Below the pieces are notes generated by a model. That model was not told the DNA's origin. It ran no database searches and worked only from the letters and a program-made list of their open reading frames with translations. Shown here in pieces: positions 9,521 to 20,266 of a stretch of 64,000 bases of DNA (position 1 is the stretch's first letter; the number at the start of each line of letters is the position of its first letter). The position numbers were made by a program, and so were the translations under genes. The DNA lies in NCBI GenBank assembly GCA_964627305.1, contig CAZVHP010000012.1, positions 1 to 64,000 on the forward strand, written 5' to 3'. This DNA is from WJKG01 sp964627305 (GTDB lineage Bacteria > Zixibacteria > MSB-5A5 > GN15 > FEB-12).

Positions 9521-9900
9521 TGAGTTGTTCACCAAGGGGTCACGCAGCCTGTGAAACAGTGCGATTGTGTCTTGGCAGGAACCTCCTCGATGGCATCGGC
9601 CTTGGGGAGGTTTCTGGCTTTGGGCTATTACCAACGATGTGTGCTGTAAGGCTGCTGTAAGGGGTTCCGGCCGGAGGCCCTACATGGCCAGATGTGAGGT
9701 TCTTGTGGTCCGGGCTGTTTGGTTGGGGCGGGTCGGGGCGCGGCCTGACGCTGTTATTGCTGTCCGCGTGGTCGAGTCACGTGGGAGGTGTTGTGCCGTC
9801 AGTTATCGGAGCATGGCACGCTGTTCAGGTGGCATGGGCTTCAGATGTGGGAGTCAGCGGGGGATCGCGGGTTCGTGGCGGTTGGGGGGATAAAGAAAAA
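9521..9900. other. Non-coding gap
   Basis: This stretch between the lipoprotein gene and tRNA-Met holds a hairpin near its start (separate entry) and a G/T-rich second half. Open frames of 60-110 codons exist here, but they have no recognisable protein features or ribosome sites, and I regard them as chance. Confidence 0.5.
9578..9614 (+). terminator. Hairpin downstream of the ZU5-like lipoprotein gene
   Basis: GGAACCTCC at 9578-9586 pairs with GGAGGTTTC at 9606-9614 with one mismatch, and the loop itself contains the palindrome CGATG-G-CATCG. It lies 58 bases after the stop codon. No long T run follows, so termination is likely but not certain. Confidence 0.45.
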
Positions 9901-9974
9901 TAGCGGTGCAGGGACTTGAACCCCGGACACGCGGATTATGATTCCGCTGCTCTAACCAGCTGAGCTACACCGCC
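9901..9974 (-). tRNA. tRNA-Met (anticodon CAT)
   Basis: Read on the minus strand, the sequence folds as a 74-base tRNA. The acceptor stem GGCGGTG pairs with CACCGCT (first pair G-U), with A as discriminator. The D arm has AGCTCAGCTGGTTAGAGC, and the anticodon stem GCGGA/TCCGC presents CAT. The acceptor and anticodon arm resemble bacterial elongator tRNA-Met more than initiator tRNA. A tRNA-Ile with modified CAT cannot be strictly excluded. CCA is not encoded. Confidence 0.93.
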
Positions 9975-10363
9975 ATTTCCATTTGCACATCTGTCTGTTT
10001 CAATCCAGATGTCCAGGACAGTGGCTGAATCTACTATATTATCGGCAGGTGTCAAGAAATTTGGCGCGGGCTTCCGCAGACGGGGCGGTCCTGATTGCCA
10101 TTTCGGGGACACCTGGACCGCTGATCCGGCAGGAACGCCGCCGGGTCGTGTCCCTTGGTCGGGGTCATGTCCTTGTGGCTTGCCACTGTCATGAGGCGGT
10201 GCTATCTTCAGGTGAGAGCACGCCGGCAAGACCCTGGGCACTGGGAATGAAGTGTTCGGTACGGGTGGCACGGCATTGGTTCAGGGTTGCCACATGCCGG
10301 CTGACGCGCTGGGACTGCGACTCGACAAGCCGCCTGATTTCGGAGGTCGTGGAGGTTCACCTG
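9975..10363. other. Intergenic region with tRNA-Met promoter
   Basis: Apart from the tRNA-Met promoter (separate entry) I see no gene here. A reading frame continuous with the downstream lipoprotein extends through this region, but it lacks a ribosome site and a plausible protein sequence. The true start of that gene is the ATG at 10364. Confidence 0.5.
10028..10055 (-). promoter_or_regulatory. Probable sigma-70 promoter of tRNA-Met
   Basis: On the minus strand TTGACA (10055-10050) and TAGATT (10033-10028) are separated by 16 bases. Transcription would begin about 47 bases before the tRNA. Confidence 0.6.
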
Positions 10364-11428
10364 ATGAGGCGCATTCTGCTCGTGGCCCTTTCAATTGTGA
10401 TGGCGCTTGTGATGCTGTCGGCGTGCAGCAAGTCGGTCAACCAGCCGCAGGGCCCTGTTACGCGAAACGACCATGGCAAAGCGCGGCCCGAGTGTGACCG
10501 TTCCCACGGAGGAAGGGTGGATGCACATTCTCCGGAACTTGCCGAAGGTATGGAGGCTGAGTGGCACGAGCCGGTTCGGCTTGACGGCTCGATCAACACC
10601 ACTTGCCCGGAGGACGCGATTGAGATCAGTTCTGACGGTGAGAAGCTGTATTTCATGTTCACCGAGGATCTGCTGGATGAACTGGGCGGGGCGATGCTGT
10701 CGTTTCCCAATGGCACCTACGTCGCTACGCGGACGGGTGGCCCGGGAGAGTTCTCGGATCCCATTTTCTACGAACTTGGTTTGGGGGGTCAGTTGTCATT
10801 GGATGGGGAGTTGAGCTTCAGTCCGGACGGTTCTGAGGTATTCTTTCATTCCAACCGCCCCGAGAATCTCGGCTACCAGCAGGGTGAAGAGGATTTTCTG
10901 GATATCTATGTGGCATCGATACACAATGGTGTACCGGGGGTGGCGCGAAATCTGGGCGCGTCGGTCAATTCGGTGTATCCGGATGGGGAGGCCTGTCTGC
11001 ATCCTGACGGGGTGACGCTCTATTTCGCCTCGCTTCGTCCGGGCCCCGCCGGCTTTCCTGCCGGGCATGCCAACATCTGGCGATCTTCGTTTGATGGTTT
11101 GGCATGGAGCGAACCTGAATTCCTGCCTACGACAGATCCAACGGTGCAGATCAACCGTCCGTTCACGGAGCAGAAGCAACCGGTCTTCACGTCAGACGGC
11201 GACACCATGTACTTCGTCTCTGATCATTTCCCCCACGGCAGCGCTATCTACCGCTCGGTAGTGGATTCGGAGGGCAGATTAGGTCCGCCTGAGTTGGTCA
11301 TAAGGGGCATTGTCGGTGAGCCTTCGCTGACCGCCGATGGGCGCTATCTGTATTTCGTGCACGTGCTGTCAGACGCGGCGGGTGGATTCGATGCCGACAT
11401 CTGGTATGTGGAACGGAAGGGACTGTGA
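10364..11428 (+). CDS. PD40/TolB-like beta-propeller lipoprotein
   Basis: The protein of about 354 residues starts with a signal peptide and lipobox (MLSACSK), so it should be anchored in the envelope. The rest contains repeated PD40-type blades with the SPDGxxVFFHSNR / HPDGVTLYFASLR / TSDGDTMYFVSD / TADGRYLYFVH pattern, as in TolB propellers and related surface proteins. ATG 10364 is chosen because GGAGG lies eight bases upstream and the signal peptide begins there. The binding partner cannot be inferred. It stands alone between tRNA-Met and a convergent transglutaminase gene. Confidence 0.8.
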   Translation: MRRILLVALSIVMALVMLSACSKSVNQPQGPVTRNDHGKARPECDRSHGGRVDAHSPELAEGMEAEWHEPVRLDGSINTTCPEDAIEISSDGEKLYFMFTEDLLDELGGAMLSFPNGTYVATRTGGPGEFSDPIFYELGLGGQLSLDGELSFSPDGSEVFFHSNRPENLGYQQGEEDFLDIYVASIHNGVPGVARNLGASVNSVYPDGEACLHPDGVTLYFASLRPGPAGFPAGHANIWRSSFDGLAWSEPEFLPTTDPTVQINRPFTEQKQPVFTSDGDTMYFVSDHFPHGSAIYRSVVDSEGRLGPPELVIRGIVGEPSLTADGRYLYFVHVLSDAAGGFDADIWYVERKGL

Positions 11429-11633
11429 CCGGCAGCAGGCGCAGAGGCAGGCGGTGGTGGCATTGCCCGGTGCGATTGAACGGTTGGCACAGAGGCGCAC
11501 TGCGACCGGACGCAGACCGTTTCCGAGCTGCTGTCCAGTTGCAGGACGTGGTGGTTTGTGACTTGCCCCGGGATGTTCTGGCTATTCGGGTGTCCCGGTG
11601 CGCGGGCTGTTGGCAGCACGCGATTAGACCGGC

Positions 11634-13259
11634 TCAGTGCCCGGTGGTGTCGGTGTTGAGTTCAAGTGGGGTCCATTCGCCGAAGTTCTCAGCCTCTATC
11701 TTACAGCGGCCCACTGACGTCCAGCGCTCATTGGCATTGTAGCTCCATTCGAGGAATTCCGAGCCACCGCCACCGGAGGTGGTAATCAGGAAGCGGTTGG
11801 CCAGGAAGCCGAAATAGTCGGCGCGCGTGGCCGGCCACGGGGAATCGCCGCCGGAGGGATCAACGGGCACCCACTCATAGCCCGGCAGGTAGACCTCGAC
11901 CCAGCGGTGGAACACTCGATCGTGCGAGGCATCATCGTTGCGGACAACCACCGACCCGACATACCGTGCCGGCAACCCGGCCGCCCGACACATGGCAATG
12001 TAGACGAACGTGTATTCCGAGCAGGAGCCTGTCCCCCGCTCGAGCACAGTCGGTGCAACATTCCATCCTCCGGCCAGTTCATACTCGATGTGCTCTATCA
12101 CATAGTTGTATATCTTCCGGGCAATCCAGTAGGCGTTGGTTTCATCGCCCACAGCCTTTCTGACTGCGGTCCGGATTACCTCGTGTTCATAGTCGAACTT
12201 GGCATCGTTGGCGAGATAGGTGTTCTTGATTTCAGCGGGAATGTCATTCAGTGTCCCGACTCTGTCCGGGAAGATGTAGTAGCGGTTCTGAAAGAGGCGC
12301 ACGTTGTTAGTCATAGTGACAGTGGTGAACTCGCCGGCCGCCATGTCGGCGAAGCTGAAATGGGCCACGCGCTGGCCCCATTTGTCAGTTAAGAACTGCC
12401 GGGGCGGGGGGGCGAACACGGGTTCGGACAGCAGGGTCTGGTTGGGCATGTCGTGCGGAACGGCCAGGTAGACGTCAAGCGTCCTGACTGAATCAGGCCC
12501 GAAGTTGCGTACCTGATGAACGAACGTGAGTTGCTGGTCTTTCTGTTCAGTGCGGTCGAACCGGGTGGTATCGTGTACGACAATCTGGTACACGCGATCT
12601 GACTGGTAATCGACATTCCAGAGATGCTTTCCGTCCCAGGCCAGTCCCCAGGGATGCTTGCCGGGGGCATTAAGTGTGAGAATGACATCGCCGCTGGTCG
12701 GGTGGACCATGAAGATCTTATCGCGGTAGCGATCGCTGACCCAGAGGCAGGTGCCATCGAAGGTCAGGCCCATCGGGTTTGGGGTGGGCGCCTTGATGCT
12801 GCTGATAGTAGTGCCATCGTTGTTGTCGATCCTATGGAGTTCATCGGAGGCGTCATCGACAATCCACAGCCACTGTCCGTCAAAGGCCAGCCCGTTGGGT
12901 GACCCGGCGGCGCACCAGATGGTGCGTTCCACTACGCGGGTGACGGGGTTGATGGCGAAGATGGTCTCTTCACGCGAATCGACACACCACAGCCAGGTAC
13001 CGTCGAATGTCAGGCCGCGGGGATGATAGGCTGGTGACTTGATAGAGTCGCGGACGTTGCCGGTGGCGGTGTCGATTTGGTAGAGGTAGTCAGTGAAGTG
13101 ATCGACCAGCCACAGATGGGTACCATCGAACGTCAGCCCGTGGGGGTGGTGTGTGGTCAGCGTGATGCTTCGCACGGTGTCGCCGGGGGTAGCGTTGGTA
13201 GTGGCGCCGATCAGAATGAGCAGGACAAGTGTCAGCAGAGTGTATCTCGTGGTATTCAT
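11634..13259 (-). CDS. Secreted beta-propeller / transglutaminase-like protein
   Basis: A signal peptide (first 25 residues or so) is followed by about five repeats of the form GLTFDGTxLWxVD...I (residues 30-235), probably a beta propeller. A linker domain leads to a transglutaminase-like core. Its catalytic triad is visible as Cys413 (GSCSEYT), His451 (HRWVEVY) and Asp467 (PVDPS). Proteins of this superfamily act as cysteine proteases, peptidoglycan-related enzymes or crosslinkers; the substrate here is unknown. The ATG is the natural start of the signal peptide. It lies downstream of the S9 peptidase gene on the same strand, with a hairpin between them. Confidence 0.82.
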   Translation of the reverse strand: MNTTRYTLLTLVLLILIGATTNATPGDTVRSITLTTHHPHGLTFDGTHLWLVDHFTDYLYQIDTATGNVRDSIKSPAYHPRGLTFDGTWLWCVDSREETIFAINPVTRVVERTIWCAAGSPNGLAFDGQWLWIVDDASDELHRIDNNDGTTISSIKAPTPNPMGLTFDGTCLWVSDRYRDKIFMVHPTSGDVILTLNAPGKHPWGLAWDGKHLWNVDYQSDRVYQIVVHDTTRFDRTEQKDQQLTFVHQVRNFGPDSVRTLDVYLAVPHDMPNQTLLSEPVFAPPPRQFLTDKWGQRVAHFSFADMAAGEFTTVTMTNNVRLFQNRYYIFPDRVGTLNDIPAEIKNTYLANDAKFDYEHEVIRTAVRKAVGDETNAYWIARKIYNYVIEHIEYELAGGWNVAPTVLERGTGSCSEYTFVYIAMCRAAGLPARYVGSVVVRNDDASHDRVFHRWVEVYLPGYEWVPVDPSGGDSPWPATRADYFGFLANRFLITTSGGGGSEFLEWSYNANERWTSVGRCKIEAENFGEWTPLELNTDTTGH

Positions 13260-13462
13260 AGTGGAATCCCTCCGTCACAGGTTTCAGTGAGCGGGCACTG
13301 GCTGCTGTAGAAGGTGAGGATAACCGGCTAAAAGATCAAGGAGAAACCAAGAGCAGGTGACAGCTGCCTATTGCCTGCTCGTTGTGAATGGCGTATTGGC
13401 CACAAGGCAGCGAACAGGTCCGCAACATTGTTCGCGGGGGACAGTCGGAGGTCCTGGCGAGC

Positions 13463-13492
13463 GGGAAGAAGCCCGATGACGGGCTTCTTCCC
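13463..13492 (-). terminator. Strong hairpin after the S9 peptidase gene
   Basis: A perfect 13-base-pair stem (13463-13475 with 13480-13492) closes a four-base loop, ATGA. It lies 50 bases beyond the S9 peptidase stop codon. There is no clear T run on either side, so it may act as a transcript 3' end stabiliser or a weak terminator. Confidence 0.6.
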
Positions 13493-13542
13493 TGCGGAAT
13501 CGTGGACCGGTGTGATTCTCCGGCTTTCGGCAAGCATCTCTG

Positions 13543-15663
13543 TTAGCGCCGCATGTTGAGAACATCGAGTACAAAGGCGTATTCGAAGGCTTGTTCCCTG
13601 AGGGCATCATAGCGTCCGGAGGCGCCGCCGTGCCCGGCCATGTTGACCTTGAGCAGCAGGCGGTTGTTGTCGGTCTTGAGCGCGCGCAGCCTGGCGACCC
13701 ATTTGGCGGGCTCCCAGTACATCACGCGGGTGTCGTTATAGCCCGTCATTGCCAGCATGTGGGGATAGTGCTGCGCTTTGACATTGTCGTACGGTGAGTA
13801 GGAGTACATGTAGTCGAAGTACTCCTTGTCGTAGGGGTTGCCCCATTCGTCGTACTCGATCACAGACAGCGGCATGGTGGAGTCCATAATAGTGTTTATG
13901 ATATCGACAAAGGGCACCTCGGCAATCGCAATCCTGAACAGGTCCGGTCGCATATTCACCACCGCGCCGACCAGCAGGCCTCCGGCGGATCCGCCGCCGA
14001 TAACGAGCTGGTCACTGGTCGTGAAACCGCGCTGAATCAGGTGTTCGGCACAGGCGATGAAATCGGTGAAGGTGTTCTTCTTGTTGAGGAGTCGGCCGTC
14101 ATCGTACCATGTGCGGCCCATAGCATCGGAGCCGCGAACATGAGGGATGGCAAAGATGAAGCCGCGATCCAGCAGGCTCAGACGGCTGGAAGAGAAGTAG
14201 GGATCCATAGTGATGCCGTAGGAGCCATAGCCGTACAGGTACAGCGGGGCCGGGAGCTTGTCGGTGGTTGTCCGGCGGTAGACCATCGAGACGGGAATGC
14301 GGGCACCATCGGGGGCCTCGGCCCAGATGCGTTCGGTAGCATAGTCCTCGGAGGTAAACCCGCCGCCGATCTCATCCTGCTTCCTCAGTTCAAGTGTGCG
14401 GCCGGCGACATGGTAGTCATAGACCGTCCGCGGTGTGACCATCGAAGTGTATGTGAAGCGCAGCCTGTCGGTGTCGTATTCGGGATTGTCGCTGCCATAG
14501 GCGGCGTAGACCGGCTCGGGCATGCGAATGGTGTGAATGTCACCGGATGCGAAGTCCATAATGCGGATCCGCCGGAGGCCCTCGGCGCGCTCGTAGATGG
14601 CCATAAAGTCAGCAAAGCAACTGACGTTTTCAAGGAGTACGGAGTCCCGGTGGGCGATGACCTCGGTCCAGTTGGCCCTGGCGGGTCGGGTTACGGGTGC
14701 GCTCATGAGCTTGAAGTTGACGGCATTGTCATTGGTGACGATGTAGAACCTGTCGCCGTGATGATCGACTGAGTACTCCAGTTTTGGTGTACGCGGCTGT
14801 ATGATGGTGAAGCGGCCGGTGGGGTTGTCGGCCCGCAGGTAGTGGTACTCGTGGCTGGTCTGGCTGCCGATTCCCATGAGGATGTACTCGCCACTGCGGG
14901 AACGATCAAGACCGATGTAGAACCCGGGGTCTTTCTCCTCGAACACGATGATATCGGCGGCTGCCTTCTGACCGAGTTGGTGGCGATAGACACGGTACGG
15001 GCGCCAGGCAGCGTCGAAGACAGTGTAGAAGAACGTGAGATTGTCGTTCGCCCAGGCGAAGCTGTAGGCGACGCTGTCGATCTGATCGGGGTAGATCTCG
15101 CCGGTTTCGAGGTTTTTGATGCGGACAGTGTAGCGCTCGCTGCCGGTGAAGTCCATGCCCCAGGCGAGCAGCTTGTGGTCGGGGCTGACCACAAAGATGC
15201 CGAGGGATGCGAATTCTCTGCCTTCAGCAAGCTCGTTAACGTCCAGAAGTATCTCCTCGGCTGCCTCAAGGGAACCCAACTTGCGGCAGTAGATGCTGTA
15301 CTGCTTGCCTTCCTCGGTGCGGGAGTAGTAGTAATAGTCGTCTTTCTTGACAGGGACAGACAGGTCGGTCTCCTTGATGCGACCGACCATTTCGTCATAC
15401 AGGTTCTGTTGCAACTCGGTCGTGTGCATCATGACCGAATCGGCGTAGGCGTTCTCGGCCTCGATATAGGCGAGGACGTCGGGGTGATCACGTTCGCGGA
15501 GCCAGTGGTAGTTGTCGACCATCTCCCGGCCGTGGACGGTATCGTAATGAGGCTCGATTTTGGCAACTGGTGGTGTCGGCTCCTGAACACGATGTCCACA
15601 GGCAACGGCAATTATGAGGGCCACGAATGCGGCCGCAATGAAGCGGAGAACCAATCTGGTCAT
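13543..15663 (-). CDS. S9 prolyl oligopeptidase family lipoprotein (oligopeptidase B-like)
   Basis: The enzyme cleaves short peptides. An N-terminal signal ends in a lipobox (AVACGH), placing it in the envelope. A seven-bladed propeller domain (about residues 70-430) precedes the alpha/beta hydrolase domain. The catalytic triad is visible: Ser559 in GGGSAGG, Asp644 in NDTRV and His678 in AGHGG. The EYDEWGNP motif and overall order match oligopeptidase B/PtrB proteins. The 706-residue length is normal. It has its own promoter upstream and a hairpin downstream, so it appears monocistronic although it follows the aromatic-degradation genes on the same strand. Confidence 0.9.
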   Translation of the reverse strand: MTRLVLRFIAAAFVALIIAVACGHRVQEPTPPVAKIEPHYDTVHGREMVDNYHWLRERDHPDVLAYIEAENAYADSVMMHTTELQQNLYDEMVGRIKETDLSVPVKKDDYYYYSRTEEGKQYSIYCRKLGSLEAAEEILLDVNELAEGREFASLGIFVVSPDHKLLAWGMDFTGSERYTVRIKNLETGEIYPDQIDSVAYSFAWANDNLTFFYTVFDAAWRPYRVYRHQLGQKAAADIIVFEEKDPGFYIGLDRSRSGEYILMGIGSQTSHEYHYLRADNPTGRFTIIQPRTPKLEYSVDHHGDRFYIVTNDNAVNFKLMSAPVTRPARANWTEVIAHRDSVLLENVSCFADFMAIYERAEGLRRIRIMDFASGDIHTIRMPEPVYAAYGSDNPEYDTDRLRFTYTSMVTPRTVYDYHVAGRTLELRKQDEIGGGFTSEDYATERIWAEAPDGARIPVSMVYRRTTTDKLPAPLYLYGYGSYGITMDPYFSSSRLSLLDRGFIFAIPHVRGSDAMGRTWYDDGRLLNKKNTFTDFIACAEHLIQRGFTTSDQLVIGGGSAGGLLVGAVVNMRPDLFRIAIAEVPFVDIINTIMDSTMPLSVIEYDEWGNPYDKEYFDYMYSYSPYDNVKAQHYPHMLAMTGYNDTRVMYWEPAKWVARLRALKTDNNRLLLKVNMAGHGGASGRYDALREQAFEYAFVLDVLNMRR

Positions 15664-15748
15664 GCAAACCTCTCAGCGTGTATATTTGGAGTATGTTCGC
15701 TCTTCCTTACGAGGTGAGCCGTCGAACACGGGGCGGCAGTCTCGAACC

Positions 15749-15778
15749 ACAATAGTGAATACGGGACTTCGCTGTCAA
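15749..15778 (-). promoter_or_regulatory. Probable sigma-70 promoter of the S9 peptidase gene
   Basis: On the minus strand TTGACA (15778-15773) is followed after 18 bases by TATTGT (15754-15749). The start codon lies about 80 bases downstream. This suggests the peptidase is transcribed separately from the upstream aromatic cluster. Confidence 0.6.
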
Positions 15779-15862
15779 GGTTTAGGAAACTGCGGTCGAT
15801 GAACGGGTCTCGATCCGTGACGGATTGAGGCTGCGAAGACAAGCCTGGCCGGGGGTTAAGGT

Positions 15863-16195
15863 TCAGTCAATGCGGTCGATTTTGGAGGCGACGACGAAGT
15901 CGTTGATTGAGAGCCCGCCGATGGCGTGAGTCCAGAGGGTTATTCTGACCTTGTTCCAGTTATGCATGAAGATGTCGGGATGATGGCCTTCGTTTTCCGC
16001 AATCTCAGCTACCTTGTTGACGAAGGCGAGGGCGTGGTTGAAATCGGCGAAGGTGAAGTCACGTTCGATTCTGGTGTCGTGGTCAATGACAGTCCATTGA
16101 GTAACCTGATCGAGGTACTGGCTGAATTGATCGCGAGCGAGCGGATCGACGCCGCCCTCGCACGGCTGGCATGTCTTCTGATGCAGGGTGTCCAT
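15863..16195 (-). CDS. phhB: Pterin-4a-carbinolamine dehydratase
   Basis: This 110-residue protein dehydrates the 4a-hydroxy-tetrahydropterin left by aromatic amino acid hydroxylases, so the cofactor can be reduced again. The family signature EGHHPDIFMHWN-like segment (here with MHNWN), the TLWTH motif and GGLSINDF are all present. The ATG at 16195 is chosen because it follows an AAGGA ribosome site and begins the conserved domain; the frame is open further upstream but overlaps the hydroxylase gene. Only 13 bases separate it from the phenylalanine hydroxylase gene, so the two are almost certainly co-transcribed. Confidence 0.95.
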   Translation of the reverse strand: MDTLHQKTCQPCEGGVDPLARDQFSQYLDQVTQWTVIDHDTRIERDFTFADFNHALAFVNKVAEIAENEGHHPDIFMHNWNKVRITLWTHAIGGLSINDFVVASKIDRID

Positions 16196-16208
16196 AGAGT
16201 GTCCTTTC

Positions 16209-18077
16209 TTACTGAGGGTGCTTTCCGCTATGGTTGTCGCTGTCCTGATGCGCCAACTCCAGACCGATATCGAGCAGGTGAGCAGTTTCGGGGCGACTTG
16301 TCCTGAGGTCATCGATATGGGCCCGTGCAGTGGCAACCAGCGGCTGCGGGCCGGCCGCACGGGCTGTCTCGTAGATTTCCACCGGCAGTAACCAGTCCCG
16401 GGGGAATTCCGATCTGACGGCATCGAAGAGGCTTTCAAGATCATGGATTGGCTTGTTGCCGTCGCGAATACTCCGCGACATCTGGTACAGGCTTTGCAGG
16501 CGCATTGTGGTATCGTCGCAGGGGGGACGTGCAGAGCGCTCTTTCGGGACCAAAGACACCTGCTGGTAAGCGTCCTTGTCGGCGGCCCCGGAGAAGACCG
16601 AGACGATGCTCTCCCCCACCGCCATATCGTAGGTTCCCCAGGCGGGATCGAACAGGGGTTCGTCGTGATCGGTGACAGTGCAGTCGGTGAAGGTCATGAG
16701 GATGAGCTTATCGCGGCGTCTTTCGAGCCCACTGAGCAGTCCCCTGACAATGACGCCGCTGCTGAACGTGAGAGTTGAGCGGTGGCCGACTCGGATTCCG
16801 AGGGAGATCAGGTCGGAGTCGGTCATGTCTTCGAGAGGTTTGTCGGTGTTGGCAAGCCTGCCGACGGGGGAACTGAAGCCATCGGCGTGATACTCCTTGC
16901 CGTGCCCGACGAGTTGCCGATTGTCAAAGGCCAGGGCTGAGGGTCCGGAGAGGTGGAGGTAGTACGGCTGGTCATCGGGGCCGTAGCGAGCGCGGCTGAT
17001 CACGCCAGTGACCTGCAGACCGGAGCTGAATTCGGCGGTGGCGGGGTTGGCAGACTCTACTGCCTTCTCGAGGCCGGGTTTGCCGCCGGTGATGAACGCC
17101 ATGGTGGTGGCGAAATCCTCGAGCACCTGATTGAGGTGGGCGAAGTCACGACAGACAAACAGTTGCGGTTGTTCGGTGGTGATGTCGAAGGCGCAGGTGG
17201 CGGCCTCGATCGTGTAGGCAATCTTGGTGACCCGCGTGTCATCGAGGCAGTTTTTTGCTTCACCGATCGAGGAGAGCAGGCCGGCGCCGTAGATCTTGTA
17301 GTTATCGACGGTGCCGATGAGTCCGTACTCGACTGTCCACCAGTGCAGGCGGCTCAGCAGGGCCATTTCGGAGGGTTTGCCGAGGTTAGCCTGGCGATAT
17401 TCGACATCCTTCTGTGCCCTTTCGATGTCTTGTGGATCAGCGTGGGGCTGTTCCTTGAGGATCGACAGGTGCCTGATGGCCTCATACAGTTCGAAGTCCC
17501 TGCGCGATGACATAGCTTTGGCGCCGACTTCGCCGAAACGCCGCAGGTAGTCGGCGTACTCCTGATCGACAATGATGGGGGCGTGGCCGGCGGCCTCGTG
17601 GACGATATCGGGCGCTGGCGTGTACTCGACATGGCCAAGCTGGCGCATCTCACAGGCGATTGGGAGAACGCGGTGGGCCTGGAACTCCATGAATGCCGCC
17701 GGCGGGATGAAGCCATCGACAGCGACCGCACCCCAGCCGATATTGGCCAGGATGCGGTTCATTTGTTCGATACGGGGTATTTTGTCGAGGTCGATGCCGG
17801 TTCCCAGCAGGCCCTGGAAGTAGAACTTGTGAGCGTACTTCTTGTGGAAGGCCACGGCACGCCTCATGATGTAGCGCCAGACGGCATGATCGATGGGGGT
17901 GTAGGCTTCCCAGTTCTGGTCTACGACGAACTGTTTGAGGTGATCGGGCAGATTGCGAACGTTTTCGTTTTCGACGGTATCCCAGAAGGGGACGTGATCG
18001 GTCGCGGCTGCTGCGGATTGGGCGGTATCGGCCGCCCTGAGCTGTCGGGGCCGGTGATGACGCTGCCAGAGATTCAT
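16209..18077 (-). CDS. phhA: Phenylalanine 4-monooxygenase, long form
   Basis: The enzyme hydroxylates phenylalanine to tyrosine with O2 and a tetrahydropterin. The iron ligands are visible: His160 and His165 in DIVHEAAGH, and Glu250 in WTVEYGLIG. The YGAGLLSS motif follows. Compared with the roughly 450-residue human enzyme it lacks the N-terminal ACT domain. It has an insert of about 45 residues between the second His and the Glu, and a C-terminal extension of about 290 beta-rich residues that I do not recognise. Long forms like this occur in Bacteroidetes-type bacteria. The dehydratase gene follows at 13 bases. A TATAAT-like element upstream suggests its own promoter. Confidence 0.93.
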   Translation of the reverse strand: MNLWQRHHRPRQLRAADTAQSAAAATDHVPFWDTVENENVRNLPDHLKQFVVDQNWEAYTPIDHAVWRYIMRRAVAFHKKYAHKFYFQGLLGTGIDLDKIPRIEQMNRILANIGWGAVAVDGFIPPAAFMEFQAHRVLPIACEMRQLGHVEYTPAPDIVHEAAGHAPIIVDQEYADYLRRFGEVGAKAMSSRRDFELYEAIRHLSILKEQPHADPQDIERAQKDVEYRQANLGKPSEMALLSRLHWWTVEYGLIGTVDNYKIYGAGLLSSIGEAKNCLDDTRVTKIAYTIEAATCAFDITTEQPQLFVCRDFAHLNQVLEDFATTMAFITGGKPGLEKAVESANPATAEFSSGLQVTGVISRARYGPDDQPYYLHLSGPSALAFDNRQLVGHGKEYHADGFSSPVGRLANTDKPLEDMTDSDLISLGIRVGHRSTLTFSSGVIVRGLLSGLERRRDKLILMTFTDCTVTDHDEPLFDPAWGTYDMAVGESIVSVFSGAADKDAYQQVSLVPKERSARPPCDDTTMRLQSLYQMSRSIRDGNKPIHDLESLFDAVRSEFPRDWLLPVEIYETARAAGPQPLVATARAHIDDLRTSRPETAHLLDIGLELAHQDSDNHSGKHPQ

Positions 18078-18149
18078 CGCACACCTACCTGTTGCCTGCC
18101 GGTCGGGGAGTGGGGCCGGCGTGTTTTATGGTCTATTTGCATCTATGTT

Positions 18150-18190
18150 AACCATATTATACTAATACAAACGTCGTGGCAGAGCAAATG
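18150..18190 (-). promoter_or_regulatory. Possible promoter of the phenylalanine hydroxylase-dehydratase pair
   Basis: The 164-base gap before the hydroxylase gene is AT-rich, unlike its surroundings. On the minus strand it contains a perfect TATAAT (18161-18156). The best upstream element (TTGCTC) is 20 bases away, so the -35 region is poor and activation by a regulator is possible. Confidence 0.4.
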
Positions 18191-18241
18191 TTTCGTGTTG
18201 CACAATGTGACGGTCATGAGGGGACAGCGGGGAAAGGGCGT

Positions 18242-20203
<1,962 letters not shown>

Positions 20204-20266
20204 CGCTTTGCTCCTCGCGTTCGGGAATCAGCGTTCGACGTTCAGCGATCAGCACTCGGACGGCCT

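Noticed and set aside
9567..9893. Plus-strand frame of 108 codons upstream of tRNA-Met
   Set aside because: Composition is skewed (Trp, Arg, Gly, Val from G/T-rich DNA) and nothing resembles a protein domain.
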